Assembly (NCBI RefSeq): GCF_000227135.1
Contig: NC_018250.1
Location: forward strand, 403,583-467,582
Source: Leishmania donovani
Lineage: Eukaryota; Euglenozoa; Kinetoplastea; Trypanosomatida; Trypanosomatidae
Direction of reading: 5' to 3'
Length of the DNA stretch: 64,000 nt
A program made the position numbers and the translations under genes. The first letter of the stretch is position 1. Each line of letters starts with the position of its first letter. Under the pieces are notes generated by a model, which had not been told where the DNA came from, made no database searches, and was given only the letters and a program-made list of their open reading frames with translations. Shown here in pieces: positions 10,322 through 21,748 of this stretch.

Positions 10322-13152
10322 CGGCGTGGGTCGCAAGACCCAGAGGTGAAAATCCAGAAGAGAGGGCGGGCACAGGTTGACGTGGAGACAACGAGTGCAG
10401 GGCACCCAATGAACGCGTCCGCGGAAGGCCCGTCACCCGCAGGCACAGACACACGCAAGACGAGATAGAGCCGATCGGCCCAAGAAACCAGAAAGATCCC
10501 CTTCCCTCCCTCGCTCACGTGCGCTGCAGACAAGAAGCCAGTCAAAACGAGACGCGGGTGGCGGAACGGCAAATTCTACAGAAGCAGAATATGGCCCACA
10601 CAGACGCGCACACAAGCGCGCCCAGAGGAGGGAGACCAGTGATGGATATGAGCCAGTCGAAGATGCAAGGCGCAACGACAGACTGCGGTGACGGCACACA
10701 CAGACACACACACACACACACACAAACAGTGGATGTACGATGTGAGCGAGTGAAGCGAAGGGACGTCAAAGAGATGGAAGGCGAGCCGTATCTCCCTATC
10801 CTGAGCCACTCGCCTGCAGACGCGCGCACGTACACAAGTTCGAAAGGCAAAGGTAAGAAACTCGGCGCACCTGCGTGCGTGTTGGCCGGTGTTTTTTTTT
10901 TCGTTTCGGGATCGATGGTGTGTTGTGTCGGCTATTGGGCCAATGCCGCACGCCTCTCTTATCGCTTAGCGTGCGGAGCCGCACTTATAGGGGAGAGGAG
11001 AGAGGAAGGGGCCTTCGTGATGGAAAGATTAGGAGGCGGTTTACTACGTCAGTACCTTGGGACAGATGGGGAGGGGGGCTTGGATGCAGATGCGATCCCC
11101 CTATTCTGGTGTTTCTTTTCTTTTTTTCCGTGGGGGTGCAATGACTTCTCACGAAAAGACAGAGAGAGAAATGCACTATGTGTGTGTGTGTGTGTGTGTG
11201 GCTCTGCTTGATTAGTTTGCCGGAGGAGAGAGGAGGGCGCACGCACGGGAAGGTGCGTGAACAACAAGACCCACGCAACGACTGCCTCCCGCACGCATGC
11301 ACGCACAGGCGCGTGTATGCCCGCTTAAGACCACAGCGAAAACAAAGGCGCCGCTGGCACGCTGGAGAGAAGAAAAATGACACCACGCGCAAGCCTGCAC
11401 AGGGAAAGGGAGAGGGACAAAGACAAGCCCTCAGCCACGATGGCGAGCGAATATTTGTCTGCGTGTTTGAGTGCGTCCCTATCGCCTTCCGTGTGCTATG
11501 GGCTGTCTCGATGTGCGAGGAGGGTTCAAGTCAGCGGGTATACGTAAAGAAAGGTGGGATGTGTTCGTAGGCAAAGCCACCCGCGCATACGCACATGTGT
11601 ACCTGCGCAGGTGCGCAAGAAGTGCACCCCGGGAAAGGGAGTGGAGTGCACATGCGTATGTATTCGAGCATTCGAGAGTGTTTTCACATGCGCACATGTG
11701 CGGGGGGGGGACAGAAAGAAGAAGACGGGTGTTGCGAAGAGGGAGGATGAGGAGATGCGCATCGCGGGGAGGGGAAGACCAAGAGAGAGAGCTAAGCATA
11801 CACATAAGCATACATGTGTGTGTGTGCAGGTTTTGCATGGGGAAAAAAAAGGAAGAGAGACACCACCCTGCTTGGGCACACGCACCCAGCGCAAGGGACG
11901 CGAACACGCGTTTGTTTTTTGTTGTTTCACTTAAGACGGAGGCGCCTTACGCACCATAAACATAAACATATATATATATAAAGATGGAGAAAGGCGAAGG
12001 AAAAGGAAAAATACCCGCAGCAGATCCCGGCGTTTTGTCTGAGTCTCGGAGTGTTCCATACGCTTCGGTGTATATCGTGTGTGTGTGTGTGTGTGTATGA
12101 AGTGTCAACAGATGCGGCTTGTCAAAAACAAGGGTGTTGATAATCTGCGCAAGGAGGAAGGTAAGGCGGCGGATGGGAGGGGGCTAGGGGAGACCACGGA
12201 ACGGGCGTAATGGCGAAGGGGGGTGCACCTTGGGGATGAAGAGGGGAGAGGGAGAGGAGAAGCAACTAAGCTAAGCACGCAGGCCTATAGGAGGAGGCGC
12301 AAAGAGAGAGAGCGGCACGGAGTGAAACATGCGGAGAAGGATGGAGTCGAGAAAAAAAAAAACAAGGCTGAACAGCACGCATATAAGCGCGCCGAGAAAT
12401 CCAGCGAATGTTCACACATACAACCCCTGCCATTCGTATCGAGAGAGGCAGAGAAAATGATCGGGAGAAGGGCGACGGAAAGAATACAAGGGGTCGAGGG
12501 GGTGAGCTTCTCAGAGAGCAACAGATGGGCTGAGGAGAGGGTACGTGTCTGCGCAGGCGCACGTATGTCAGTGTGTTGAAGAAAATTTGAGTCTAACAAA
12601 GTAAACTCAGAGCAAGCCAACCGCGCCGAAGCAGCGACACGGTCAAAAGCTCTCGACAGAATAAAACATGAAAAGCACAGCACGGCGCACACGCCTGTGC
12701 ACGCATACACACACACACACGTGAGAGCAGTGCTGCGCAAAAGGCATTGCACAGCACAGCTGCCTACTTCGAATCCGTCATCGCAAGTCTGCCGCCGCCG
12801 CCTCCTTCCCTCATCTTTGCCCACTTGTCCTGCCAGCCGGCACCTCCATTCGCCTCTTTCTCTGTGTTGCGGCTTCCTGATTTTACGTGTGAGCGAGCCC
12901 GCACGTTGGAGTGGTTCTACGGTGACGCACAGAATGCACGCCCAACTCCGAATCCAGAAGGCAAGAGAGGGAAAGAAGACGGGCGAGAGAACCGCGCTTG
13001 TATGGGCGTCTGTGTGTCTGGGAGCGCTACAAGTGACACGGACGGGCGAGGGACAAAGGAGGTATTATGCGATGCGCACGAGCTGCAGGATAGAATGGAG
13101 AGGGGAGCGGAGGGGGTTGTACCAAGGAACTCTTCTTACTTGAGGTCGGCTA
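10322..13152. other. 2.8-kb intergenic region rich in microsatellites
   Basis: No gene is supported. It holds (CA)n at 10703-10724, (TG)n near 11178-11199 and 12074-12097, (TA)n near 11966-11980, (AC)n near 12706-12720 and poly-T/poly-A runs. Frames on both strands are compositionally biased and show no domain-like sequence. It should cover the 3' UTR of the membrane protein gene at 13.2-14.4 kb and the 5' region of the exchanger. Confidence 0.55.
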
Positions 13153-14412
13153 CTAGGCATTCGGCTTGCTGAAGCTCATCGTTCTCTTGGGTACCGTGGC
13201 GAAGTAGTGCGACGCGTTCTGGTCGCCGTATACATGCATGCCTTCCTGCAGCATATCGAGCCTACTACTCTCCGCGTCAGCGTTGCTGCAGTCTGGGTAA
13301 TCAAATGTGGTGGAGTTGTCGGTGGAGTTCCCCCAATCGGCACGCACGCAGTAGCACGGGCAGCATATGGCAACCAGGGTGATGGCGACGCAAACAGCGC
13401 ACAGGCCCACGATGAGGCAGCCCATGGCGATCATTCCTTTGCACACGCGGTCACAGATGAACGTGTTTTCTCCGCCGCGGACCATCGTCGTGTACACGTC
13501 AACTCTCGATGACGAGCGAGAGCTACTCTGAAAGGCAGCTGTGATGTTTGTTGTGTTGAGAAAGTCCAGCGTGCTGGCGTACTCCGACGAGTCGAGGAAG
13601 CGGCCGATCATGAAGTTAGTGCCGCCACAGTTCACCGTGATGTCCACGATGAGGCCGCCATGGCCATCGCCGATCTGCTTCAGCTCTGGATCCTTCTCCA
13701 TCACCCTCATGGAATCTACCGTAGGCGTGCAAATCATTCTGCGTGAGTTAGAGAACACCTCGATCGCTTGCACGATCGTCACCGAAACGTTGTCGCGGCT
13801 CTTGGAGAGAGAGATAGACCACCTTGCCGACGGCCCGGAGAACAGAATCCGAACTTTATACGTCACGTTCTCAATGAAATAAATTTCCTCCGTGCCGGGA
13901 GCGCTCACGCTGTTATAGAGCGCCGTCATCGGCTGGGCATAATTGCGCAGAAGCTCATTGGCGTCCTCCAGTGGAGGCTGGCTGCCGACGCTGCTCACTG
14001 AAGCATCGGTTTGGGGAAAAGAAGCACCGTTCACCTTTGCAGCCACCTCCTCCGGTGAAACAGAGATGCCCGGCACTAGCACGTGCTTATCGTTGAGGGG
14101 CATGGCGGACGCCGCCAGCGAGCTAGTGCTGGTGGTCACCACAACACCCGCAACGGCAGTGCTTGGTAAGTTCTGCGGCAATGTCTTCGTCATGACGTTC
14201 TCTGCGATCGCAGCAGTCACCATGATGTTCCGCATCTTCTGCCAGGAGAACGTTGAGCCGCTCGGGGCCACCTCCATCGCCGGTGACGGCGCAGCGTAGA
14301 CATGTGTGATGCCTGGAACACTTGATGGAGAGAGGATAGAGGCAAGCAGCGACAGCAGCAGCAGGAGCGCCGCACGCGAGTACAGGTGCTTGAGTAAAAC
14401 GTTAGTGAACAT
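13153..14412 (-). CDS. Type I membrane protein, unknown function, paralogue of the 21.7-23.3 kb gene
   Basis: The frame opens with TTG at 14421; the first ATG is at 14412, giving 419 residues. A cleavable signal peptide is likely (leucine-rich residues about 13-30). The extracellular part has several N-X-S/T sequons (NVT, NVS, NTT, NIT). One transmembrane helix lies at about residues 325-353 (CLIVGLCAVCVAITLVAICC), followed by a cytoplasmic tail of about 65 residues. I do not recognise a named domain. Residues about 190-225 align with the neighbouring 527-residue membrane protein through FSG..ARW, KSRD.VS and an AIE ending, so the two genes are distant paralogues that flank a SIDER2-bearing region. 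The cysteine cluster at the membrane exit (ICCPCYC) is shared in kind with CCCCPK in the paralogue and could be acylated (inference). Confidence 0.8.
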   Translation of the reverse strand: MFTNVLLKHLYSRAALLLLLSLLASILSPSSVPGITHVYAAPSPAMEVAPSGSTFSWQKMRNIMVTAAIAENVMTKTLPQNLPSTAVAGVVVTTSTSSLAASAMPLNDKHVLVPGISVSPEEVAAKVNGASFPQTDASVSSVGSQPPLEDANELLRNYAQPMTALYNSVSAPGTEEIYFIENVTYKVRILFSGPSARWSISLSKSRDNVSVTIVQAIEVFSNSRRMICTPTVDSMRVMEKDPELKQIGDGHGGLIVDITVNCGGTNFMIGRFLDSSEYASTLDFLNTTNITAAFQSSSRSSSRVDVYTTMVRGGENTFICDRVCKGMIAMGCLIVGLCAVCVAITLVAICCPCYCVRADWGNSTDNSTTFDYPDCSNADAESSRLDMLQEGMHVYGDQNASHYFATVPKRTMSFSKPNA

Positions 14413-17400
14413 CTTTCGCAATGCAAAGGTTTGGCGTGCCTTCCGCGCTTGGTAATGTGACTCTGTCTAAAACGCTTCTTGTCTGCCGCCGCAGATATCG
14501 TGCCTGTCTGTCTGCCTGTCTCTGTGCCTACGTGGGCGTGTTTTGATGTGGATGCACTGCCTCGTACAAGGAGGTCCCCCCACGAGGAACCAGCGAACGG
14601 GGGAAAAGAGACAGAGTGAGAAGAGCGGAGCACACACACGGACGGAAACGCGATAGTGAAGTCCCAGTGGAGGAGCAGACCCATCAAAACCACAATAACA
14701 AAAAAAATGATAGTAGTAGTAGAGAATGAGCGAGGCGTGCGAAGGAGGAGAGACAAGGAGGGAAGGCTCAGAGGACTTGTGTGAGAAACCACGGCAGCCG
14801 AAAACTGAAAAAAAAACGAAAACGTGAAAAAGAACAAGACCGGGCGAAGTGAAGGAAGGAGTTACAAACCTCAGTTGCCAGGTGCAGATTGTGAATCAAC
14901 GGTTACTTTAGACTTTAGGTTTGTTGGCTTTTGTGTGTGTGTGTGTGTGTGCGGGTGAGAGTAATGGAGATATGAAGGGGAGGCGAGGTGGGTAAGCAGC
15001 AGCGACGAGTATGTGCAACCATCACCACGGCAGGTTTGAGAGTGTGTGTCGGAGAGGGAAGGGCCGAAGCAGGCAGTGTATGAAACGGATGCGGTTGTAT
15101 GAGAGTACACTGGATGGGTTGGGTGGGAAAGAGAAGCACCAAAGGGTGAGAGAGAAATGTATGTGGGCAGAGAGAAGATGGATGCAAAAGGAGAACGCAC
15201 ATAGAAGGTGAAGACTGTGTGATCTTCACAGAGGACGGCGGGACGCACGGGCATCGTAGTTTGTTTCACTTCGCTCTGCTGTGTCCGCCTGTCTGGAAGG
15301 GCGCATGCGTGCATGCGCAGACCCTCCACCGGGCGCGCCAAGGAGCACAGAAATAAACGAAAGCCCGCGTCGCACGGCCGAAGGTAAGCCTATCGCTAGA
15401 CCTTGAGCGTGATGAAATGCAATGTCGTGTGTTTTCTTCTTCGCAGCGCCGCAAGTTGGGAGAAGAGAGGCGACTTAGCTTTCTCCAACAGGAGCGGCAA
15501 AGGGGGCCGCTAATGCACATCGGCGACATACACGCATATATATATATATATAGCTAGCATACTCCTCGGCCACGCTCGTGTAGGAGGAGAGGAAAATGGG
15601 GAAGAGCCCAGCGGTGTGCCGCCATCGTGACAAACAGCGTCGCCCAGCTCCCTCCGCCAGAAGCGAGTCGCCTTACTTTCCATTCAAGGGTGTGTCCCCC
15701 TCGTTCAGCTCCTCCCCCCCCCCCAGCCCTCACCGTTCGGAATTGTCCTTGACAGCACGTGGTGGTGCACCCTACACTGCCCACTTTCCATCAGCTGCAG
15801 CACACTGCTGTCGCGGCATCCCTTCATGGGCATGCCGAGCACGTCGTCAAGCCACGCTATCGTCCCCGTATGGCCCACGCGCAGGTTGCGCTTTACAGCC
15901 TTAAAGTCCCACGACTGGCCCTTGTCAGCCTACGGCTTTGAGAAGGCAGCAGAAGAAGATTTGTCCCGCTTCTCTGTCGCGTCCGTGCCGAGCCAGTGCG
16001 CTTCCACCGTCGCTGTCCTGCGGGGCGCGGATTCGAGCGTACGGATGGCGCGGAAAGGAGAGGGGCTCGATAGGGAGAGGCACGTTGCGTTGGCGCGTGT
16101 GCGTGTGTGCGCCACAACCAGCGCCAGAGCCAGCGGTCGTCGTTCGCGCTGTGACGATGAGGAAGAGGGCGGGCGATGAAGAGAGGGAAGCAGGGATGAG
16201 GGTGGTGGAGGACGGTCAACACACACGAAAAGCAGTGTACTCGACCGTGGCGGACGTGTAGGCGGTGCCGGGGGACGAGGGCAAAATAAGGCGCATGCAT
16301 GGGATGGCAGAAACGGCGTTGGCGCAGGGCACACTTTGCAAGGAGGCGTCTTGTCGGAGCTGACGAGGCGGAAGGCAGAGGCGCTACCTGCACGCCCCAC
16401 AACCTTCACCAGCGAACCGTTGGCATTTTCTTGTTGCTGCCCAGCACATGACATCGAGCCTGTACCGGGCGACCATCAGTTTAAGGATTCCGGTTACATT
16501 CATTACCATCGGTGCACCCCTCATCGTTTTCTCGTGCCTGTGCGTCTGTGCGCGTGCGTGGATAGAAAAGAGTCTAGCACTTGCACTGCATATCCCTTGC
16601 TCTTCAGCTCTCATGAAGCGCACGCACAAAGGCAGGTCTTCTTGCCAAGTATCGGCTTGAAAGATAAAAAGAGAGGGGGAGGGGCGCTGAGTGGGCGAAG
16701 AAGGCAGAAAGCATATGCACCTTGGAAGAGAGAGAGAGCGAGAGAGAAGTGCTGGTGCAGACGTGGAGGCACACACTGCGAAACAAAAAAAAAATTGATG
16801 AGATGTGTAAAAGGGAAATGGCGGAGGCAACGCACGTGGCACTGTATAAGAAGAGTGCCATACGCGATGACCTTCGCAGCAGCAAACAATAAATAACATA
16901 ATAAACAAATCGAAATGTGACGTAAATACGAGGAAGAAGGCATCATCATAATACGGGAGCAAGCACTCATCTCTACGCATTCCTATATATGTATATACGT
17001 GTGCGTAGGTGTGCGAGTGCGTGTGCGTATAGGTATAGCTTTATATATCGACATAAATTAGATATGGATATAGACATATATCCAGTCATATATGCGTAAA
17101 TGTACATATATATATATACATTTATTTTTAAGCAAGAAGACCCTTGATGTATGCCACGGGCATATGAAAACACACATCCCAACAGAGGAGCACGTGCACG
17201 CACGGAAGGATGGAAAGGCGTGCCTGTGCAACGATGCGCATGCGTGAAACGTGCCAGAGAGGGTGAGGAGAGCAGGACCACACGCATCTCTTTGTTTTCT
17301 TTGTACTGTTACTGTTTTCTTTTTGTTTCTTGTTGTTGCGTCGGAGCGAGCAGAATTGCCATCGGCACATGGGGCAAGCTGCAGCTCATCTCCTTCCTAC

Positions 17401-18183
17401 ACGTATCTGTCGTGACGGCGTCAAGCAGGCCGAAACGGCACACAAGAGAGAGAAGGCGAAGCAGAGAAATGAGCATACAAAGAAAAACAGAGGCCATCAC
17501 CGCCGAACGCGCGTTACGCAACTGCTTACTTTGTGCGAGTGGGGCGAAGGTAGGAAGAGGCGCGTAGGTGTGCATCTCTACCTGTCTGCATGCAGACACG
17601 TGCCGAATACATATATCCTATGAACATGCCTACCAGGAAACCGACAGCGCGAGACAGCACGAGAGCGCTTAGGCGTGAAGAGCAGCAAAGCAAGAGAGCC
17701 GGAAAAGAGTTCAACACAAGAAACCACAACAGAGGATTAAACCTTGATCAAAACAGCAAGAGAAGGCGAGGAAAGAAAAGGATAGCAAACGCGAGTATAA
17801 CATCGCACCCCCCCCCCGCTCGGAATTGTCGCCCTCTTGCATGTGAGGGCATGTACTCGTGGCCTACGCTGTCCGATCCTCGTACCGAATGCGCCTGCAA
17901 GTCTCGCGAACCGATCTAGCGTCCCTCGCTTGGGCTTTTCAGAAAGGAAGCTACCGGATGCTGCTGCATTGCCATGACAAGTGCTGCTCATAGCAGAGAT
18001 GAGGAAGCTTCCTGCTTGGGAGAATCATTCAAGAGGAGGGCCGGGAGGCGAGGTATCGAGCCTCATCTCCTCATCACCGCCCGGCAGATGAGACAACGAC
18101 AAAGCCCATAGGCGGAAAAGGTGACGGAAGCAGCAACACACGCACAGCATGGAAGCAACCACGAAAACAAGGAAGACCGAGAG
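14413..18183. other. Long gene-poor region upstream of the 13.2-14.4 kb membrane gene
   Basis: Apart from the relic noted at 15676-16060 I see no gene. There are (TG)n near 14933-14951, (TA)n near 15538-15551, an AT-rich patch at about 16860-17130 that contrasts with the GC-rich surroundings, and C-runs at 15715-15724 and 17809-17818. Minus-strand codons at about 17740-17990 look slightly coding-like, but nothing identifiable is there. Confidence 0.5.
15676..16060 (-). pseudogene. Possible gene relic with an in-frame TAG
   Basis: On the minus strand one frame reads a non-repetitive, mixed-composition peptide on both sides of a TAG at 15930-15932. Upstream is DATEKRDKSSSAAFSKP and downstream SWDFKAVKRNLRVGHTGTIA, continuing for about 80 codons to a TAA at 15676. 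The balanced composition differs from the surrounding low-complexity DNA, which suggests former coding sequence. I do not recognise the family. It could equally be chance, since no start codon or upstream body is clear. Confidence 0.25.
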
Positions 18184-18693
18184 AGGCAGGAGTTGCTTTC
18201 TCCGGCGTCCTCAGCGCACCCACTCGCTGCCCAGACAAGCGTGCGGCCAACGCCACGCCCGAGCCGCCGCCCGCCCGCCGGCCTGCCACAGGCCCCCATC
18301 GCCTCCTGCACTGCAGCCGTAGGCGCACACGCGGTACAGCAATGCGCCGACTCAGTCCGCCCAGCGCCGCCTCTGCCTCAAACTCTACACAGCACCCGCC
18401 GCCTCGCAGGCCGCCGCGCAGCCGCTCCCATCGTGCCACCAGTCGCCACCCACGTGGTGCAGCCCGTACGCGGTGGCACGCCGGCCCCGCACCAGTGGGC
18501 AGTGCGAGGGCGGGGGGCGGGATGCGCGCCAGCCACGCTGGCACGCTGCCCATCATCTGGACGGTACAGACGTGTGCGCTGGCGCAGGTCGCTCCGACGC
18601 GCCGCCGTCCGGGGCTTGAAACTGTCACCACCGGAAGGTGGCTCGGCATCGGCAGGGGGATGGGGGAAGGGCTGCTGGGCTGCCCCACACACA
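18184..18693 (-). mobile_element. SIDER2-type retroposon relic, copy A (lacks the 5' hallmark)
   Basis: About 510 bp, nearly identical (a handful of differences) to the copies at 34.3-34.8 and 39.3-39.9 kb. The element reads on the minus strand, like the genes, with its 3' end at about 18184. Its identity with the other two copies stops at about 18693, just before the conserved 5' hallmark they carry, so this copy is 5'-truncated or its end was replaced. SIDERs are short degenerate relatives of ingi/L1Tc retroposons, typically found in Leishmania 3' UTRs, where they affect mRNA stability. It would fall in the 3' UTR of the membrane protein gene upstream (about 21-23 kb). Confidence 0.75.
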
Positions 18694-20972
18694 GAAAGTT
18701 GTTGGAAGGGGGCTGAACGGGACCCCGAGATGGCACGCACTGATGTGTGTGTGTGTGTGTGTGTGTGGTGAAGGACCAGCAACCCACCATGAAAGCTGCG
18801 CCCCGGGCACGGATTCGCCGACTTCCCGCCTCCCACACACAAACGCGCGCACACGCAGACTTCAGCACACAAAAAAGTGCATGGCCACGCAAACATCCAC
18901 AGTGAGACACACACATGCCTACACAGACGAAGTGAAGAGAGACAGAGACAGGCAGGAGATATATACGTCCTTCGTTGCTGTCTCTCCCCCCTCCCCCTTT
19001 CTCTCCCGTCCCTGTGTAGAGAACGATGGAAGCCGCGCATGGGCGACGAGGGACTCGAGCTTGATTGTTTGTGAAACACACAAGCAAGCCAAGGGCTGAA
19101 AAGGTAAGCGGAAGATGACAAAAACAGATAAAAGGAAAGAGTGCCTGCTGTCGGTAAGAGGAAGGTATGGGGAGCAGCAGTGCGTGTGAACGTGTGCGGG
19201 TGCGTTTGTGTCTGCGTGAAGTGGTGTATGCAGCGCCCGAGCACGGCCACGCAGCTCTGCGGCGCGTACATACGTGCTGCAAAGCAGGACCGAGGCGCAC
19301 CTCACTCCCTCTTTTACATCGCTCGCCTATGAGGTATCCACGGGGCTCGTTCCACAAACCCTCCCCTGCTCAGGCCCGAAGCGCGCATAGGCAAGCATGC
19401 TAAACGGCTTTCACCGCGCTACCATGCGCGCCACGAGCGGCGACCACGCCCACGAAAGAAGCAAAAAGCTAACGCAGAAAGAGAAAGAGGGGGTCACAGT
19501 GTTCGGTGTGCGGGAGGTGGGGAAGGGGGAGGGGGGGGGGGCGAGATCAGTCGGCGTGTGCACCCGAAGAAAGACGAAACAAAAAAAAAACAGAAGTAAG
19601 GCAAAATACCATGCTGAATGCAAGAGCGCATACAGCCAATCAAAGCATGCAGCACAGCATGAGGCGCACGGCAAGTATTGCACCACACGCACACACACAC
19701 ATATATATATATATATACATACACGCATACGCACATGCAACACAAACGACAAGGCGCAAGAAGCCGAGTGAGAGCGCACGCAGCTGAGCACGCGCCAGTG
19801 CTCGTAAGTCTCCTCACACACACACAGACACGCAGGCAGCACAGCCGCTCATACGCCCATAGGGCGAGACAGAGAGCCCGAGACGAGAGATGCGCGCACA
19901 TGATCGCCACCGCCCACTCTGCCACATCAAGACAAGGAAGCAACCGGGGAAGAAGAGGAAAACAAACAAACCAACAACACTGACACCAAGAGATGGGGCG
20001 GAGACGACAACATGGGAGCACAGCCCACCAACACGAGGCTCAAGCGAGTGCATGAGGGAAGCAAGGACGGCAAGGTCAAGAGCACGCCAAAAGGGATATC
20101 GGGTCGACAAAACGAAGGGAAATATACACAAAACACGCACACACACACAAGGTAAGCAAATGTCTGAGGAAGAGAGACAGAGATAGGGGGAGGGAAAGGA
20201 AAAGAGGCAAGGAGAGGGGAGGGAGGGGGGCGCATGCAGGCACACACATACACGGACACAGAACGCATACGCGGCCATAAGCGCAGTTGAAGTGCAGGTG
20301 TGCCCTGCACAGGCAGTTCACAAAGACGGAAAGAAGGCGAAAGAGAGGGAGAGAGAACAGCAGCAGCAGCAGAGAAGCCAGAAAGTGAGTAGATCATAAC
20401 AGCGAGACACTGAAAAAAAAAGAGAAGGGCTTAACCGTCACAGATCTGTCGTAGGGACTCCATCTCAGTCATGGACGACTCACGAGAGAGCGAGAAAAAG
20501 TTCGCCTTCCACGCGACCTCCACCCGCCCCGCCCCCCTTCCCCTACCCACCTCAGCTCTCTCGAAAACTCACGTTTGTGGGTGTGAAGGTACACGTGCGC
20601 ATGCCAGAGACCGAGTGAGAAAAGGAAGATGACGAGAAAATGATTGGCCACATGAGCAGTGAGCTTACATGAAATGTATCCAACCAAGCCAAACAAAAAG
20701 AAAGAAGCATGCAGAGTCTCAGCGCCCCTCCCCCGTTCCCCTCCGTCTTACTCCTGCTCGGCTTGACGGTTTATATGAGCCCGCCATCTTACTGTTTGGG
20801 GAGGGGAAAGGGGGTCGAGAAAATGGGAGAGAGTGCGGGGCCTAAGTGTGGATGAGGTGCATGACTCATGCTACCTAGGTCACTCACACAAATGAACACG
20901 CATGTGCGTGTTAGCATGGGGTGAGTGTCGGTGTAGGGATGTGGTGAACCCCGAAAAGGCTCGCACGTCTGC
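18694..20972. other. Intergenic region between SIDER2 copy A and the 21-23 kb membrane gene
   Basis: No gene is supported. Contents are (TG)12 at 18744-18767, (AC)n and (TA)n at 19687-19720, a G9-10 run near 19530-19542 and purine-rich stretches. The apparent long minus-strand frames across 18.1-19.3 kb arise from the GC-rich SIDER2 reading through. Confidence 0.5.
20155..20235 (-). promoter_or_regulatory. Polypyrimidine tract candidate (trans-splicing signal)
   Basis: The plus strand is almost pure purine (repeated GAGAGGGAGGG-like sequence), so the transcribed strand has an 80-base C/T tract. It lies far from any recognised start codon: about 5.7 kb upstream of the next minus-strand ATG at 14412. 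It may therefore mark a lost or unrecognised transcript. Confidence 0.3.
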
Positions 20973-21748
20973 TCAGAGGTGGACATCCTCTTCCGGCGAA
21001 GAACTCAAGTGAGGTGCAGCCCCGTGCAGGATCGGTGCATCGCGGTAGAAGCCGAGGGATGAATAGGCCGGCGCTGGTGATACACAGCTCGTCAGTTTTG
21101 ACGGAGCAAGGATCGTCGTCAGACGGCGTTGAGTAGGGCAGGCAGGTGGTGGCACCTCCTGCCTTAGCGTCGACGGCGCTGTACGGATTTGGCGAGCTCT
21201 GCTGACTTAACCTCAACTGCGAGTCAGCAGAAGTCTCCGCCTCATTCACCGGCGCTCCGGTGGCAGCAGCGGCGGGCAGAGGGATCGACTTGCGTACGCC
21301 GTACCGCATCGGCCTCGTCGCCCGGCATTCAGCTTCGGCGGCGGCCCTGCGCACGAGTACTGCTGGTGCTGGCGGCGTCGTCCTCGTTGTTACCCGCCGG
21401 CGGCGCGGTGACTTTGAGCCCCTGTTCACATGTCTCCTTCGTCGGCATACCGCTGGCCGGGGTCGCGGCCAGCGGGTCATTGCACGACTCGTTGGGCTCC
21501 ACAACGCCGCTGAGGCAAGCGATCTTGCCAGTCGCGTCCGTGCTCGATGCGCCGTGATCATCCGACACAGCGAGCAAGCACGCCGCTTCTGAGTAGTCCG
21601 ACTTCCGGCACATGAACTACCACTTGGTGGGGTCGAAAGACACATCCTCACGCACGCCGCCCCGCTTCGGATCATTCATGGAATCCCCCACACCAACGCC
21701 AGGCGCCAGGGCGCTGCTAATGTCTGCGAGACGTTCCACATCCGCGTG
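20973..21748 (-). pseudogene. Decayed C-terminal tail of the 21.7-23.3 kb membrane protein
   Basis: Coding-like sequence continues in frame past the TAA at 21749-21751 (next residues HADVERLADISSALAPGVG), past a TAG at 21617-21619, and on to about 21345. There the coding look moves to another frame (CRATRPMRYGVRKSIPL and onward). Near 21085 it moves again, to a frame reading YSSLGFYRDAPILHGAAPHL that ends at a stop at 20973. The pattern is a cytoplasmic tail of about 260 residues with two nonsense codons and two frameshifts. The alternative is that the TAA at 21749 is the true end and the rest is a degenerate 3' UTR, but the balanced amino acid composition argues for former coding. Confidence 0.5.

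Noticed and set aside
10322..10405. Upstream extension of the Na+/H+ exchanger
   Set aside because: The open frame extends to 10405 only through a GTG codon; the first ATG is at 10321 and the extension has no transporter-like content.
18074..19357. 427-codon minus-strand open frame
   Set aside because: It reads through SIDER2 copy A and adjacent low-complexity (CA)n DNA; no domain-like sequence, and the GC-rich repeat explains the openness.
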